The notes: generated from the sequence alone by a model not told the origin. A DNA stretch of 64,000 nt from Aliarcobacter thereius LMG 24486 (GCF_004214815.1 NZ_CP035926.1:558001-622000), one strand, 5' to 3'. Shown: positions 8,396 through 17,252, counted from the stretch's first letter. Program-made: numbers and translations.

Positions 8396-8842
8396 ATGAA
8401 AGTATTATTAATTAAAGATGTAAAAAGTTTAGGAAAAATAGGAGAGATAAAAGAAGTAGCTGATGGGTATGGAAAGAATTTTTTAATAGCAAAAGGTTTA
8501 GCTCTTCATGCAACAAATGAAGTTTTAGCAAGACATAAAGCAGAACAAAAAAGAGCAGCAGCAAAAGAAGAAGAAGATATTAAAAATGCAAAAGAGTTAG
8601 CAGAAAAGCTGAATTCAACAAAATTAACAATTAAACATAAAGTAGGTGCGAACGACCAATTAATTGGAAGTGTTACAAATAAAGAGATAAGTGAAGAGTT
8701 GGAAAACCAATTCTCTATTATTATAGATAGAAAAAATATCTCTATTGATACAAAAATGAAACATATTGGTATTTTTGAAGTAACTTGTAAGCTAGGATTT
8801 GGAATTAATGCAAATTTAAAAATTGATATTATTGCAGGTTAA
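8396..8842 (+). CDS. rplI: 50S ribosomal protein L9
   Basis: Large-subunit protein binding 23S rRNA near the L1 stalk. 148 residues with the N-terminal signature [18 protein letters not shown] and [18 protein letters not shown], a central long helix rich in Ala/Lys/Glu (about 45-75) and the C-terminal domain. GGGAG precedes the ATG. It starts the rplI-hslV-hslU unit, with only 2 nt to hslV. Confidence 0.97.
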   Translation: MKVLLIKDVKSLGKIGEIKEVADGYGKNFLIAKGLALHATNEVLARHKAEQKRAAAKEEEDIKNAKELAEKLNSTKLTIKHKVGANDQLIGSVTNKEISEELENQFSIIIDRKNISIDTKMKHIGIFEVTCKLGFGINANLKIDIIAG

Positions 8843-8844
8843 TT

Positions 8845-9381
8845 ATGTTTCACGCAACAACTATATTAGCATATAAAGGAAAAAATAGTGCAGTAATTGG
8901 TGGAGATGGACAAGTCTCATTTGGACACACTGTTTTAAAAGGGAATGCTACAAAAATCAGAACACTATATCAAGGTAAAATTTTAGCTGGTTTTGCTGGA
9001 AGTACAGCAGATGCTTTTAACCTTTTTGATATGTTTGAAGCTCATTTAGAAGCTTGTAAAGGTGATTTATTGAAATCAGTTATTGCATTTTCTAAAGAGT
9101 GGAGAAAAGATAAATACTTGAGAAGACTTGAAGCTATGATGATAGTTTTAAATAAAGAAAAAATATATATTTTAAGTGGAAATGGTGATGTGGTTGAACC
9201 TGAAGATGGTGCGATTGCAAGTATTGGAAGTGGTGGGAATTATGCAATTAGTGCAGCAAGAGCTTTAGCAAAACACTCAAACTTAAGTGAAGAAGAGTTA
9301 GTGCGAGAGTCTTTAATGATAGCTGGAGAACTTTGTATATATACAAACCAAAATATAAAGATATTAAAACTAGAGGATTAG
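8845..9381 (+). CDS. hslV: ATP-dependent protease subunit HslV
   Basis: Proteasome-like peptidase that forms dodecamers and degrades unfolded proteins fed by HslU. 178 residues. The sequence begins [12 protein letters not shown]: the N-terminal nucleophile should be the first Thr of the TT pair (residue 5), so a short MFHA propeptide must be removed. This differs from enzymes in which only Met precedes the Thr, but matches the form I recall in Campylobacter. Other family features are [17 protein letters not shown] and [11 protein letters not shown]. It sits 2 nt after rplI and 6 nt before hslU. Confidence 0.96.
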   Translation: MFHATTILAYKGKNSAVIGGDGQVSFGHTVLKGNATKIRTLYQGKILAGFAGSTADAFNLFDMFEAHLEACKGDLLKSVIAFSKEWRKDKYLRRLEAMMIVLNKEKIYILSGNGDVVEPEDGAIASIGSGGNYAISAARALAKHSNLSEEELVRESLMIAGELCIYTNQNIKILKLED

Positions 9382-9387
9382 AAAATT

Positions 9388-10716
9388 ATGGATATGACAC
9401 CTAGGCAAATTGTTGCATATTTAGATGATTATATAATTGGTCAAAATGATGCAAAAAAAACAATAGCATTGGCTCTTAGAAATAGATACAGAAGAATGAG
9501 AGTTGAACCAAAACTTCAAGAAGAGATTATGCCAAAAAATATTTTAATGATTGGAAATACAGGAGTTGGTAAAACAGAAATAGCAAGAAGAATGGCAAAA
9601 ATAATGGGTCTTCCTTTTGTAAAAGTTGAAGCTAGTAAATATACTGAAGTAGGATTTGTAGGACGAGATGTTGAATCAATGATTCGAGATTTGGTATATG
9701 AAGGTATTAATCTTGTAACAAAAGAGTATGAAGATAAAATAAAAGATAAAATTGATGATGAAGTTACGAAAAAGATTATTGAAAAACTTGTACCTCCTTT
9801 GCCAGATAGTGCAAGTGATAGTGCAAAAGAGTCTTTTATAAAAACATATAATATCATGGAAAAAAAGCTTTTAAATGGTGATTTAGATGATAAGTTAATT
9901 GAGATTGAAATACCAAAAAAAGCACATGTTGAGATACTTGATTCAAATATTCCTTTTGATATGAGTTCTATGCAAGAGAGTCTTAATAAAATGCTTGGAA
10001 GTTTTAATAAAGAGAAAATTAAAAAAGAAGTAGCAATAAAAGATGCAAAAGTTCTTTTAAGAAGTGTTGCAAGTGATGGATTACTCGATACAGAAGCTAT
10101 AAAAATTGAAGCACTTAAAAGATGTGAAAATGGTGGAATAATTTTTATTGATGAGATTGATAAAATTGCAAGTGGTAAAAAGAATCAAGGAAATGATCCA
10201 TCAAAAGAGGGTGTTCAAAGAGATTTGCTTCCAATAGTTGAGGGAAGTTCAGTTCAAACAAAATTTGGTCAGATAAAAACAGATCATATTCTATTTATTG
10301 CAGCTGGTGCTTTTCATGTCTCAAAACCAAGTGATTTAATTCCAGAGCTTCAAGGAAGGTTCCCATTAAGAGTTGAATTAGAATCTTTAGATGAAGATTC
10401 ACTATATAAAATTTTGACAAATACTAAAAATTCACTTCTTAGACAATATAAAGCACTTCTTGCTATTGAAGATGTAGAGTTAGAGTTTGATGATGAAGCT
10501 ATAAAAGCATTTGCAAAATATAGTGTTCAAGCAAATAATAAAACAGAAGATATAGGTGCTAGAAGATTACATACAGTGATTGAAAAAGTTATTGAAGATA
10601 TCTCTTTTGATGCAGATATTAATAAAGGCTCAAAAGTAGTCGTTGATAGTAAATTAGTAGCACAAAAATTAGAAAAAATTGTTGAAAACGAAGATATTAC
10701 AAGATATATATTATAG
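9388..10716 (+). CDS. hslU: ATP-dependent protease ATPase subunit HslU
   Basis: AAA+ unfoldase that threads substrates into HslV. 442 residues. Visible are TPRQIVAYLDDYIIGQNDAK at the N-terminus, Walker A MIGNTGVGKTEIARRMA (about 54-70), the pore loop VGFVGRDVES, an inserted I domain (about 110-225), Walker B GGIIFIDEIDKIA, sensor 2 NNKTEDIGARRLHTV (about 388-402), and the hydrophobic C-terminus RYIL that docks into HslV. Directly follows hslV. Confidence 0.97.
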   Translation: MDMTPRQIVAYLDDYIIGQNDAKKTIALALRNRYRRMRVEPKLQEEIMPKNILMIGNTGVGKTEIARRMAKIMGLPFVKVEASKYTEVGFVGRDVESMIRDLVYEGINLVTKEYEDKIKDKIDDEVTKKIIEKLVPPLPDSASDSAKESFIKTYNIMEKKLLNGDLDDKLIEIEIPKKAHVEILDSNIPFDMSSMQESLNKMLGSFNKEKIKKEVAIKDAKVLLRSVASDGLLDTEAIKIEALKRCENGGIIFIDEIDKIASGKKNQGNDPSKEGVQRDLLPIVEGSSVQTKFGQIKTDHILFIAAGAFHVSKPSDLIPELQGRFPLRVELESLDEDSLYKILTNTKNSLLRQYKALLAIEDVELEFDDEAIKAFAKYSVQANNKTEDIGARRLHTVIEKVIEDISFDADINKGSKVVVDSKLVAQKLEKIVENEDITRYIL

Positions 10717-10770
10717 TTTAAATAAATTTTGGTAGAATATAGTTTATTTTAAATATTAAGGGGGATTTTA

Positions 10771-11082
10771 ATGAATATTGTTACATTTTGTCAAATAGAT
10801 GAGTCGCTTTTTAATCCAGATTTCTCTGTTGAGTATTTTCATTCAAAAGGTGAAAGTAAAGCTAAAGCAGATATCGCTATATTAGACATAGAGACTATTT
10901 TTGAGTATGAAGAGAATAAACATGATGCTTGTAAAGATAAGTTTGTTTCAATCGCAGTTTTAGAAGATGATGATGATTATGAAGCTTTTAAAAACTTTGG
11001 GATAGATGCTTGGATTAGAAGTGAAGAGTTAGCTCAAATAAATAACTTAATAATTCAGTTAAAAGATAGATTTTTATCTTAA
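10771..11082 (+). CDS. small acidic protein resembling a degenerate response-regulator receiver domain
   Basis: 103 residues, no recognised name. The pattern of strands suggests a CheY-like fold: DIAILDIE ends near Asp39, in the place of the phospho-acceptor strand; FVSIAVLEDDDDYEAFKNFG resembles the fourth strand and helix; IDAWIRSEELAQINNLI resembles the final strand, where the usual Lys-Pro pair is replaced by Arg-Ser. The first strand lacks the acidic pair of true receivers, so phosphorylation is doubtful. A GGGGG-type ribosome-binding site lies before the ATG. The stop at 11080-11082 is 12 nt before the tatD start in the same frame, suggesting coupled translation. Fold assignment is inference. 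Confidence 0.6.
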   Translation: MNIVTFCQIDESLFNPDFSVEYFHSKGESKAKADIAILDIETIFEYEENKHDACKDKFVSIAVLEDDDDYEAFKNFGIDAWIRSEELAQINNLIIQLKDRFLS

Positions 11083-11094
11083 AAGGAAAATAGG
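11083..11094 (+). promoter_or_regulatory. ribosome-binding site deciding the ATT start of tatD
   Basis: AAGGA directly after the stop codon of the preceding gene, 7 nt before ATT at 11095. The spacing is ideal for initiation there and for nothing else in this frame. Confidence 0.6.
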
Positions 11095-11883
11095 ATTATA
11101 GTAGATACACATTGTCATTTAGACAACGAAGCATATTTAAGTGATATTGATGGAGTTATTAAAAATGCAAAAGAAGTTGGAGTTAATCTTTTTATAATTC
11201 CTGGTGCAGATTTTGATACTCTTCCAAGAGCAATTGAACTTTCAGAAAAATATGATGAGGTATATTTTGCTGTTGGAACACATCCTTATGATATAGAAAA
11301 ATATAGTGAGGAAATCATAGAAAAATATGTGAATCATCCAAAATGTGTTGCTATTGGTGAATGTGGATTGGATTACTATAGATTACCAGAAGATGAAGTA
11401 GAAAAAATAGAAAATATAAAAAAACAAAAAGAAGTTTTTATATCTCAAATAAAATTAGCTTCAAAGTATAAAAAACCCCTAATAATACATGTACGAGAAG
11501 CTTCTTCTGATTCAAGACAGATTATAGAAGAATATGCAAATAGTGAATTTGGTGGAGTTTTACATTGTTATAATGCAAGTCCACATTTGCTTCCTTTAGC
11601 AAATATGAATTTCTTTTTTGGAATAGGTGGCGTTCTTACATTTAAAAATGCTAGAAAGCTTGTAGAAATTTTGCCACAAATTCCAAAAGATAAACTTCTA
11701 ATAGAAACAGATGCTCCATATTTAACTCCTCATCCACATAGAGGAGTTAGAAATGAGCCTTATTATACTACTTTTGTAGCTTCAAAAATGGCTGAAATAT
11801 TAGATATTAGTGAGAGTGAAGTTAAGAGTATTACAACACAAAATTCAAAGAAACTATTTAAAGAGTTTAGTAGTATTATTTAG
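11095..11883 (+). CDS. tatD: TatD-family metal-dependent deoxyribonuclease, apparent ATT start
   Basis: TIM-barrel hydrolase of the TatD family (DNase or exonuclease activity in known members). Motifs are VDTHCHLD at the very N-terminus (metal ligands), GTHPYDIEKY, AIGECGLDYYR, IIHVREA, LHCYN and IETDAPYLTPHPHRG. The conserved VDTHCHLD begins only 6 nt after any possible start, and no ATG, GTG or TTG lies in frame between the upstream TAA (11080) and it. AAGGA at 11083-11087 is 7 nt from ATT at 11095, giving M-I-V-D-T-H, the usual family start. An internal GTG at 11329 would lose the metal site. The protein is 262 residues, the normal length. I recall tatD near rlpA in Campylobacter too. Confidence 0.85.
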   Translation: MIVDTHCHLDNEAYLSDIDGVIKNAKEVGVNLFIIPGADFDTLPRAIELSEKYDEVYFAVGTHPYDIEKYSEEIIEKYVNHPKCVAIGECGLDYYRLPEDEVEKIENIKKQKEVFISQIKLASKYKKPLIIHVREASSDSRQIIEEYANSEFGGVLHCYNASPHLLPLANMNFFFGIGGVLTFKNARKLVEILPQIPKDKLLIETDAPYLTPHPHRGVRNEPYYTTFVASKMAEILDISESEVKSITTQNSKKLFKEFSSII

Positions 11884-11919
11884 ATAAAATCTCTGGTTTT
11901 TTAAAAAAGGAGACAAAAA

Positions 11920-12768
11920 ATGTATTTTTTTAAAACTTATAAAAAAACAATACTTTTAACTCTATTAATTTCATTATTGTTAAGCTCTTGTAGTAAATCA
12001 AGAAATGTTAATTATGGTTCATATAATAAAACAACAAGTAGTAAAAATATTAGTAATAGTGATGCAATGCATAGAGCTACACTTAGACCATATGTTGTTA
12101 TGGGAGTTAGATACCATCCTTTTGTTCCAAACCTAAATGATAAGTATACAGGAGTTGCTTCTTGGTATGGACCAGATTTTCATGCAAAGAAGACATCAAA
12201 TGGTGAGATATATAATATGTATGATATGACAGCTGCTCATAAAACTCTTCCTATGAATACAGTTGTAAAAGTTGAAAACCTTGAAAATGGTAAAAGTATA
12301 ATTGTACGAATAAATGATAGAGGACCTTTTGTTAAAGATAGAATTATAGATTTATCAAATAAAGCAGCTCATGGTATTGATATGGTAAAAAAAGGTACAG
12401 CAAAAGTAAGAGTAACAGTATTAGGATTTAATGGTAAAGTAGGGAATAAAAATGCCCCAAATCCAGATTTTAGCAAAGGATATATTCCACCAGCTAAACA
12501 AGGTATTGATTATGTAGAACCAAAAAGTATTACTAGTTCTCAAATAAAAAGTAGTGGAAATGTAAAATTACAAGTTGGAGCATTTAGTTTAATAGAAGGT
12601 GCAATAACAACACAAGAAAACTATCAAAATAGATTTTCAAATAGAAAAATAGAGTATATTGAAAATGGTGGAATTTATAGAGTATATATAAAAGGTTTTA
12701 AAAATAGAAATGAGGCTGAAAATTTTAAAAATCTTAACTCTTTAAATAATGCAGTAATTATTGAATAA
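11920..12768 (+). CDS. rlpA: RlpA-like septal-ring lipoprotein with DPBB and SPOR domains
   Basis: 282 residues. The signal peptide ends in a lipobox LLSSC (Cys about 24), so it is lipid-anchored. A double-psi beta-barrel (about 78-165) has GVASWYGPDFHAKKTSNGE and VRINDRGPF with the catalytic-type Asp, as in RlpA lytic transglycosylases that cut denuded glycan strands. A C-terminal SPOR domain (about 205-282, starting KLQVGAFSLIEGA) should bind denuded peptidoglycan at the septum. It lies between tatD and hisB with a good GGAGA site. The order tatD, rlpA, kdsC is shared with Campylobacter as I recall it. Confidence 0.9.
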   Translation: MYFFKTYKKTILLTLLISLLLSSCSKSRNVNYGSYNKTTSSKNISNSDAMHRATLRPYVVMGVRYHPFVPNLNDKYTGVASWYGPDFHAKKTSNGEIYNMYDMTAAHKTLPMNTVVKVENLENGKSIIVRINDRGPFVKDRIIDLSNKAAHGIDMVKKGTAKVRVTVLGFNGKVGNKNAPNPDFSKGYIPPAKQGIDYVEPKSITSSQIKSSGNVKLQVGAFSLIEGAITTQENYQNRFSNRKIEYIENGGIYRVYIKGFKNRNEAENFKNLNSLNNAVIIE

Positions 12769-12778
12769 AGGATAAAAA

Positions 12779-13351
12779 ATGGTAGAGATAAGTAGAGAAA
12801 CAAAAGAGACTCAAATTAAATGTAGCTTAGAATTAAATGGTTGTGGAAAATTTTCTATAAATACAGGTGTTGGATTTTTTGATCATATGTTAGAAGCTTT
12901 ATCAAAACATAGTGGAATAGATATAAATCTTGAATGTAATGGAGATTTACATATAGATGCTCATCATACAGTTGAAGATTGTGGGATCGTTTTAGGACAA
13001 GCACTTAAAAAAGCAATTTTTCCTATACAAGCAGTTGAAAGATATGGAAATGCAACAGTTGTGATGGACGAAGCATCAACTACATGTGCTTTAGATTTAT
13101 CAAATCGACCGTTTTTAGTTTATGAAGTTAATATAAGTGGAAAAGTTGGAGAGTTTGATGTTGAACTTGTAGAGGAGTTCTTTCATGCTTTAAGTTCTAA
13201 TGCTGGAATCACTTTACATTTAATATCTGAAAGAGGAAGAAACAAACACCATATAATTGAAGCAACATTTAAAGCTTTTGCAGTTGCATTAAGAAGAGCT
13301 TTAGTTAAAAATGAGAAATTAGGAATTCCTAGTACAAAAGGTGTATTATGA
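12779..13351 (+). CDS. hisB: imidazoleglycerol-phosphate dehydratase
   Basis: Sixth step of histidine synthesis. 190 residues, so the monofunctional dehydratase without the phosphatase half. Manganese-binding motifs DHMLEALSKHSG and DAHHTVEDCGI, and the mirrored C-terminal RGRNKHHIIEATFKAFA, are all present. It overlaps kdsC by 4 nt. No other his gene is nearby, so the pathway is scattered. Confidence 0.97.
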   Translation: MVEISRETKETQIKCSLELNGCGKFSINTGVGFFDHMLEALSKHSGIDINLECNGDLHIDAHHTVEDCGIVLGQALKKAIFPIQAVERYGNATVVMDEASTTCALDLSNRPFLVYEVNISGKVGEFDVELVEEFFHALSSNAGITLHLISERGRNKHHIIEATFKAFAVALRRALVKNEKLGIPSTKGVL

Positions 13352-13845
13352 TAGAACTTTTAGTTTTTGATGTAGATGGAACTTTAACAAATGGTGATAT
13401 AACTTATTCAAGTAGTGGTGAAGAGTTTAAAACATTTAATGTAAATGATGGCTTTGCAATTGTTTTTTGGACAAAACATTTAGGGAAAAAAGCTGCAATA
13501 ATTACAGGACGAGAGTCAAAAATTGTTGAATATAGAGCAAATGAGTTAAAAATAGAGCATATCCATCAAAATGTAAAAGATAAATTAGCAATACTTGATA
13601 AGATTTTGGAAAAAGAGAATTTGTCTTATTCTCAAGTTGCTGCTATTGGAGATGATTTAAACGATTTAAAAATGTTAAAAAAAGTTGCTCTTTCATTTGC
13701 TCCACAAAATGCTATGAAACTTGTAAAAGAAAATGTAAATATAATTTGTGAAAAAAGTGGTGGTAGTGGAGCTGCAAGAGAGATGATAGAGTATATTTTA
13801 AAAGAGTACAATTTAGAAGAGGAATTTATAAATAAATGGCTTTAA
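13348..13845 (+). CDS. kdsC: 3-deoxy-D-manno-octulosonate 8-phosphate phosphatase
   Basis: HAD-superfamily phosphatase without cap domain that makes free Kdo for lipopolysaccharide. 165 residues. HAD motif I is FDVDGTLTNG (Asp8/Asp10), motif II is the Thr in IITGRES, the Lys is in NVKDKLAILD, and motif III is AIGDDLNDLKML. It overlaps hisB by 4 nt and lptC by 10 nt, forming an LPS gene run kdsC-lptC-lptA. Confidence 0.93.
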   Translation: MIELLVFDVDGTLTNGDITYSSSGEEFKTFNVNDGFAIVFWTKHLGKKAAIITGRESKIVEYRANELKIEHIHQNVKDKLAILDKILEKENLSYSQVAAIGDDLNDLKMLKKVALSFAPQNAMKLVKENVNIICEKSGGSGAAREMIEYILKEYNLEEEFINKWL

Positions 13846-14375
13846 AAATCTTTTTTTACATATCTTTATTTTTAAGTATAATTTTTTATTTTTTACCAAT
13901 AGAAAGTTTAAAAGATAGTATGAAAAAAGAGGATAGAGCAATATTTATTTTTGAAAACCCAACTATGTATACTTTAGATGAAGAAAGCTTAAGTAAAAAA
14001 ATAGTTTCAAAACAAGCTGTTAAATATAAAACACGAGATGAGCTATATTTTGCAGATATAAATATTTATAATAAAGATATAAAAAAAGAGTTTAATAAAG
14101 AGAATTTAAAAGCCGAATTTATAGAAAAAAAAGGTGAGAAATACTATTTGTCAAACAGAGTAAAATATAAAAGAGATGAATATATTAAATTTAATACAAA
14201 TGAACTTTTCTTTGATAATACTAAAAAAATAGCTAGAAATACACAGTTTTTTGATGCTATGTATTATGATAATTTTTATAGTGGAACAAACTTATATTTT
14301 GATATGAATACTAATTATATTAAATCAAGAAGAACACATTTTATAATTGAACCTGAAAAAAAGGATAAAAAATGA
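13836..14375 (+). CDS. lptC: LPS export protein LptC (putative)
   Basis: 179 residues. One N-terminal membrane helix (about 3-20, IFFYISLFLSIIFYFLP) is followed by a periplasmic beta-rich domain, the layout of LptC, which links the LptBFG transporter to the LptA bridge. Sequence similarity in this family is weak, so the call rests on topology, length and position between kdsC and an LptA-like gene, as in many Gram-negatives. Overlaps kdsC and the next gene by 10 and 4 nt. Confidence 0.8.
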   Translation: MALKIFFYISLFLSIIFYFLPIESLKDSMKKEDRAIFIFENPTMYTLDEESLSKKIVSKQAVKYKTRDELYFADINIYNKDIKKEFNKENLKAEFIEKKGEKYYLSNRVKYKRDEYIKFNTNELFFDNTKKIARNTQFFDAMYYDNFYSGTNLYFDMNTNYIKSRRTHFIIEPEKKDKK

Positions 14376-14854
14376 GAATTTTTTTAATAATATTTTTAAC
14401 ATTGACTTCATTATTAGCTCAAAAAGACACTTTGACAATAAATTCAATCTATTTTGAAGCAGAGGATCAAAGAGGAATTGCTACTTTTGAAATAGATGTA
14501 AAAATAGCAATGGGACAAGATAAATTAAATGCACAGAAAGTTGAAGTTTTTTTTGTATTAAATAAAGATACAAATAAAAAAGAAGTATCAAAGTATGAAG
14601 CTACAAAAAAAGCTGATTTTGAGATTTTTACAAAAGATAAACACTACAAAGGAAGTGGAGATAAAATTATATATGAACCAAAGAAAGATGAATACAATAT
14701 AATAGGAAATGCTTTTTTACATGATGTTACTGAAGATAGAAAAGTATATGGAAATCATATTTATATAAATCAATTAAGTGGAGAAGCAAGAGTAAAAGGA
14801 AATGAAAATAAACCTGTGAAGTTTATTTTAAATATAGATAAGGTGAATAAATAA
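14372..14854 (+). CDS. lptA: LPS transport periplasmic protein LptA (OstA-like)
   Basis: 160 residues with a cleavable signal peptide (about 1-17, ending LLAQ). The mature part is a beta-jellyroll of the OstA/LptA type: DKLNAQKVEVFF, AKFEI-like strands and GSGDKIIYEPKKDEYNIIGN with the typical 'transform a map' pattern of alternating strands. It would form the periplasmic bridge that carries LPS to LptDE. It overlaps lptC by 4 nt, and engB begins 1 nt later. Confidence 0.85.
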   Translation: MRIFLIIFLTLTSLLAQKDTLTINSIYFEAEDQRGIATFEIDVKIAMGQDKLNAQKVEVFFVLNKDTNKKEVSKYEATKKADFEIFTKDKHYKGSGDKIIYEPKKDEYNIIGNAFLHDVTEDRKVYGNHIYINQLSGEARVKGNENKPVKFILNIDKVNK

Positions 14855-14855
14855 T

Positions 14856-15458
14856 ATGAATTTAATAGATGCAAAATTTTTACAATCTGCACAAAGTCTG
14901 GAAGATTCCCCAGCGCCACAAGTTGCTGAAGTGGCTTTTTTAGGAAGATCAAATGTTGGAAAGTCATCAATATTAAACTCATTAACAAAACAAAAGGGTT
15001 TAGCAAAATCGTCATCAACACCTGGAAAAACACAATTAATAAACTATTTTGATATTAAATTCAAAACAGAAGATTTGGAAAACCCATATGTATATGCTAG
15101 ATTTGTGGATTTACCAGGTTTTGGTTATGCAAAAGTTTCTAAAAGCCTAAAAGCTGCATGGAATAAAAATCTTACAGGATATTTAGAAAAAAGACCAAAT
15201 TTACAAATTTTTGTTCATTTAATTGATTCAAGACATCCTACATTAGAAATAGATAAAGAAGTAGATGATTTTGTAAAACATATAAAAAGAGGTGATCAAA
15301 TCATAATAAATGCTTTTACAAAAATTGATAAATTAAATAGTAGTGAATTAGGAAAATTAAAGAGAGATTATCCTCTTGGAATATTTGTTTCAAACCTTAA
15401 GAAAAAAGGTATAATTGATTTACAAAATAAAATAACGGAGCATTTATTTGGAAATTGA
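14856..15458 (+). CDS. engB: ribosome biogenesis GTPase EngB/YihA
   Basis: Small GTPase needed for large-subunit assembly, 200 residues. G1 loop FLGRSNVGKSSILN (about 29-42), G2 around SSTPGKTQLIN, G3 VDLPGFGYAK, G4 TKID and G5 SNLKK are visible. Its end overlaps the next gene by 11 nt. Position after lptA agrees with Campylobacter gene order. Confidence 0.96.
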   Translation: MNLIDAKFLQSAQSLEDSPAPQVAEVAFLGRSNVGKSSILNSLTKQKGLAKSSSTPGKTQLINYFDIKFKTEDLENPYVYARFVDLPGFGYAKVSKSLKAAWNKNLTGYLEKRPNLQIFVHLIDSRHPTLEIDKEVDDFVKHIKRGDQIIINAFTKIDKLNSSELGKLKRDYPLGIFVSNLKKKGIIDLQNKITEHLFGN

Positions 15459-15912
15459 ATTTTACAAACCAACTGTTCTTGATATCCCAAAAATGCAAGA
15501 ACTTGTAAAACCTGAAGTTGATAAAGGAATAATTCTTTTAAGAACTGAAGATGAGATGGCAACAACTATTAGGTCATATATTGTTGTAAAAGTAAATGGT
15601 GAAATGGCAGGTTTTGTTGCAACACATATACACTCTTCAAGAATGGCAGAAGTTAGAAGTTTAATAGTAAATGAGAAATTTAGAGGATTAGGATTAGGGA
15701 AAAAGCTTGTAGAAGAGTGTGCCGAAGAAGCAAAGTTTTATGGACTTAGCCAAATACTATCTTTAACATATGAAAAAGATTTCTTTTTATCATGTGGATT
15801 TTATGAAATTCAAAAAGAGGATATTCCTGAACAAAAGATTTGGGCTGATTGTATAAGATGTAAGCTTTTTCCTATTTGTAATGAAATTGCAATGGTAAAA
15901 GATATTAATTAA
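15448..15912 (+). CDS. argA: GNAT acetyltransferase, short-form N-acetylglutamate synthase type
   Basis: 154 residues. GNAT core with the acetyl-CoA loop EKFRGLGLGKKLVEEC (about 73-88). The C-terminal cysteine-containing tail WADCIRCKLFPICNEIAM is typical of the stand-alone amino-acid N-acetyltransferases that start arginine synthesis in bacteria lacking the large ArgA (called ArgA or ArgO in Campylobacter annotations). The substrate, probably glutamate, is inference. The start is TTG at 15448 with GGAG 7 nt upstream inside engB, so the two genes overlap. Confidence 0.75.
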   Translation: MEIEFYKPTVLDIPKMQELVKPEVDKGIILLRTEDEMATTIRSYIVVKVNGEMAGFVATHIHSSRMAEVRSLIVNEKFRGLGLGKKLVEECAEEAKFYGLSQILSLTYEKDFFLSCGFYEIQKEDIPEQKIWADCIRCKLFPICNEIAMVKDIN

Positions 15913-15918
15913 AAAAAT

Positions 15919-17145
15919 ATGAAAAATACAATTAAAAATTTTTATAAAAATAATTTACTTTATTTAGCTAAAGAGAAATTATCAAAAATAACAATTTTTT
16001 TAATTGTTGTATTGGATTTAATTGTATTAAATATTTTAATTGATGGAATTGATTTTCAAAATAATATTGTAAATCATCCAAAGAAAATCTATGCAAACTC
16101 TTGTCTTAATATAATTGATTCTGACTTGAGTCTATTTACATCATATTATTATAAAAAGAGTTATAATTTAAAAGAAGAGTATTTAAGTAGATTTAATTTA
16201 AAAGAGAAAGATTATAGAAATTTAGATGAAAGATGTTTAAGTATTGAAACTTTTTTAAAAAATATATATAAAAATATTGATATAGATAAGTTAATATTAA
16301 ATGATAAAGCACTGATAAAAAATATTGAGGAAATAGAAAAAAAGATTTCATATATAGAAAAAAACTACAATACAGTTTTAGTTCAAGAAATAGCAAATCA
16401 TTCAGAACAAAAATCAATACTAGCAGAACAACTAAATATTGAAAATATCAAACAAAAATATGAAGATAATAAAAAAACTTTAGAAACTTTACATAGACAA
16501 AGAGACGAAATAAAAGATAGTTTTAAAAATACTAAAGCAGTTGTAGACTTAGTAGAATATATAAATAGTGTAAAAGATAGTTATAAAAACGATGAAAATG
16601 ATGCTTATAAATATTACTATTATAAGATAGATTTTTTAACTATTTTATTTTTACTTCCTCTTGTGATTATATTTTTTCTGTTTGTTAAATATTTTATAAA
16701 GAAAGAGAGATATATTTTATATGTAATATTTAAGAATCTTTTATATATTACACTCATACCAACTATAATAAATATATTTGCTCTAATTTATAAACTTTTA
16801 CCTAAATTATATTTAGAACAAGTTATTTTATTTTTCTATAATTTAGATATACCATTTTTAGTTTACTATTTAATGATTATACTTGTTGTTGTTATTTTTA
16901 TTATATTTATAAGCAAAATACAAAAAAAATTTAAAGAACAAAATGAAAAGCTTAAGAAAAATAAAATAAGTATGATTAAATCTTATAATAGTGATAAATG
17001 TAATAATTGTGGTAATAAAGTAGATTATACATCTATGAATTATTGTCCTTGTTGTAAAAATAATTTAAGAAAAAATTGTAATAATTGTGGTAAAACTACA
17101 ATAACTTTTTTATATAATTGCCAAAATTGTGGAGAAAATATTTAA
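15919..17145 (+). CDS. membrane protein with coiled coil and C-terminal double zinc ribbon, function unknown
   Basis: 408 residues, not recognised by name. One membrane helix near residues 25-45, an extracytoplasmic stretch with a long charged coiled coil (about 110-205), then three or four hydrophobic helices (about 230-335), and a cytoplasmic tail with four C-x2-C pairs (CNNCG, CPCC, CNNCG, CQNCG; last 50 residues) like a double zinc ribbon. The only start used is ATG at 15919, 6 nt after the previous stop, with a poor ribosome-binding site. The composition is even more A+T-rich than its neighbours. It separates the LPS/engB run from the ribosomal operon and has no obvious partner. Confidence 0.6.
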   Translation: MKNTIKNFYKNNLLYLAKEKLSKITIFLIVVLDLIVLNILIDGIDFQNNIVNHPKKIYANSCLNIIDSDLSLFTSYYYKKSYNLKEEYLSRFNLKEKDYRNLDERCLSIETFLKNIYKNIDIDKLILNDKALIKNIEEIEKKISYIEKNYNTVLVQEIANHSEQKSILAEQLNIENIKQKYEDNKKTLETLHRQRDEIKDSFKNTKAVVDLVEYINSVKDSYKNDENDAYKYYYYKIDFLTILFLLPLVIIFFLFVKYFIKKERYILYVIFKNLLYITLIPTIINIFALIYKLLPKLYLEQVILFFYNLDIPFLVYYLMIILVVVIFIIFISKIQKKFKEQNEKLKKNKISMIKSYNSDKCNNCGNKVDYTSMNYCPCCKNNLRKNCNNCGKTTITFLYNCQNCGENI

Positions 17146-17196
17146 ATTCTTCTAATATTAATATAAGCTTATTAACTAAGATAAAGTGATATTATC

Positions 17197-17213
17197 TTCC
17201 TTTAAATAAGGAA
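17197..17213 (+). terminator. small hairpin between the zinc-ribbon gene and the S10 operon
   Basis: Perfect 6-bp inverted repeat TTCCTT-TAAAT-AAGGAA, about 50 nt after the stop at 17145. No run of T follows, so an intrinsic terminator is possible but weak. The rest of 17146-17252 shows nothing I can name. Confidence 0.3.
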
Positions 17214-17252
17214 ATAAATTCCAATCATTCTTTTGGCAAACCCCCATAAGTA

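Noticed and set aside
11329..11883. tatD starting at GTG 11329
   Set aside because: This start drops the N-terminal metal-binding motif VDTHCHLD and about 78 conserved residues; it has no good ribosome-binding site.
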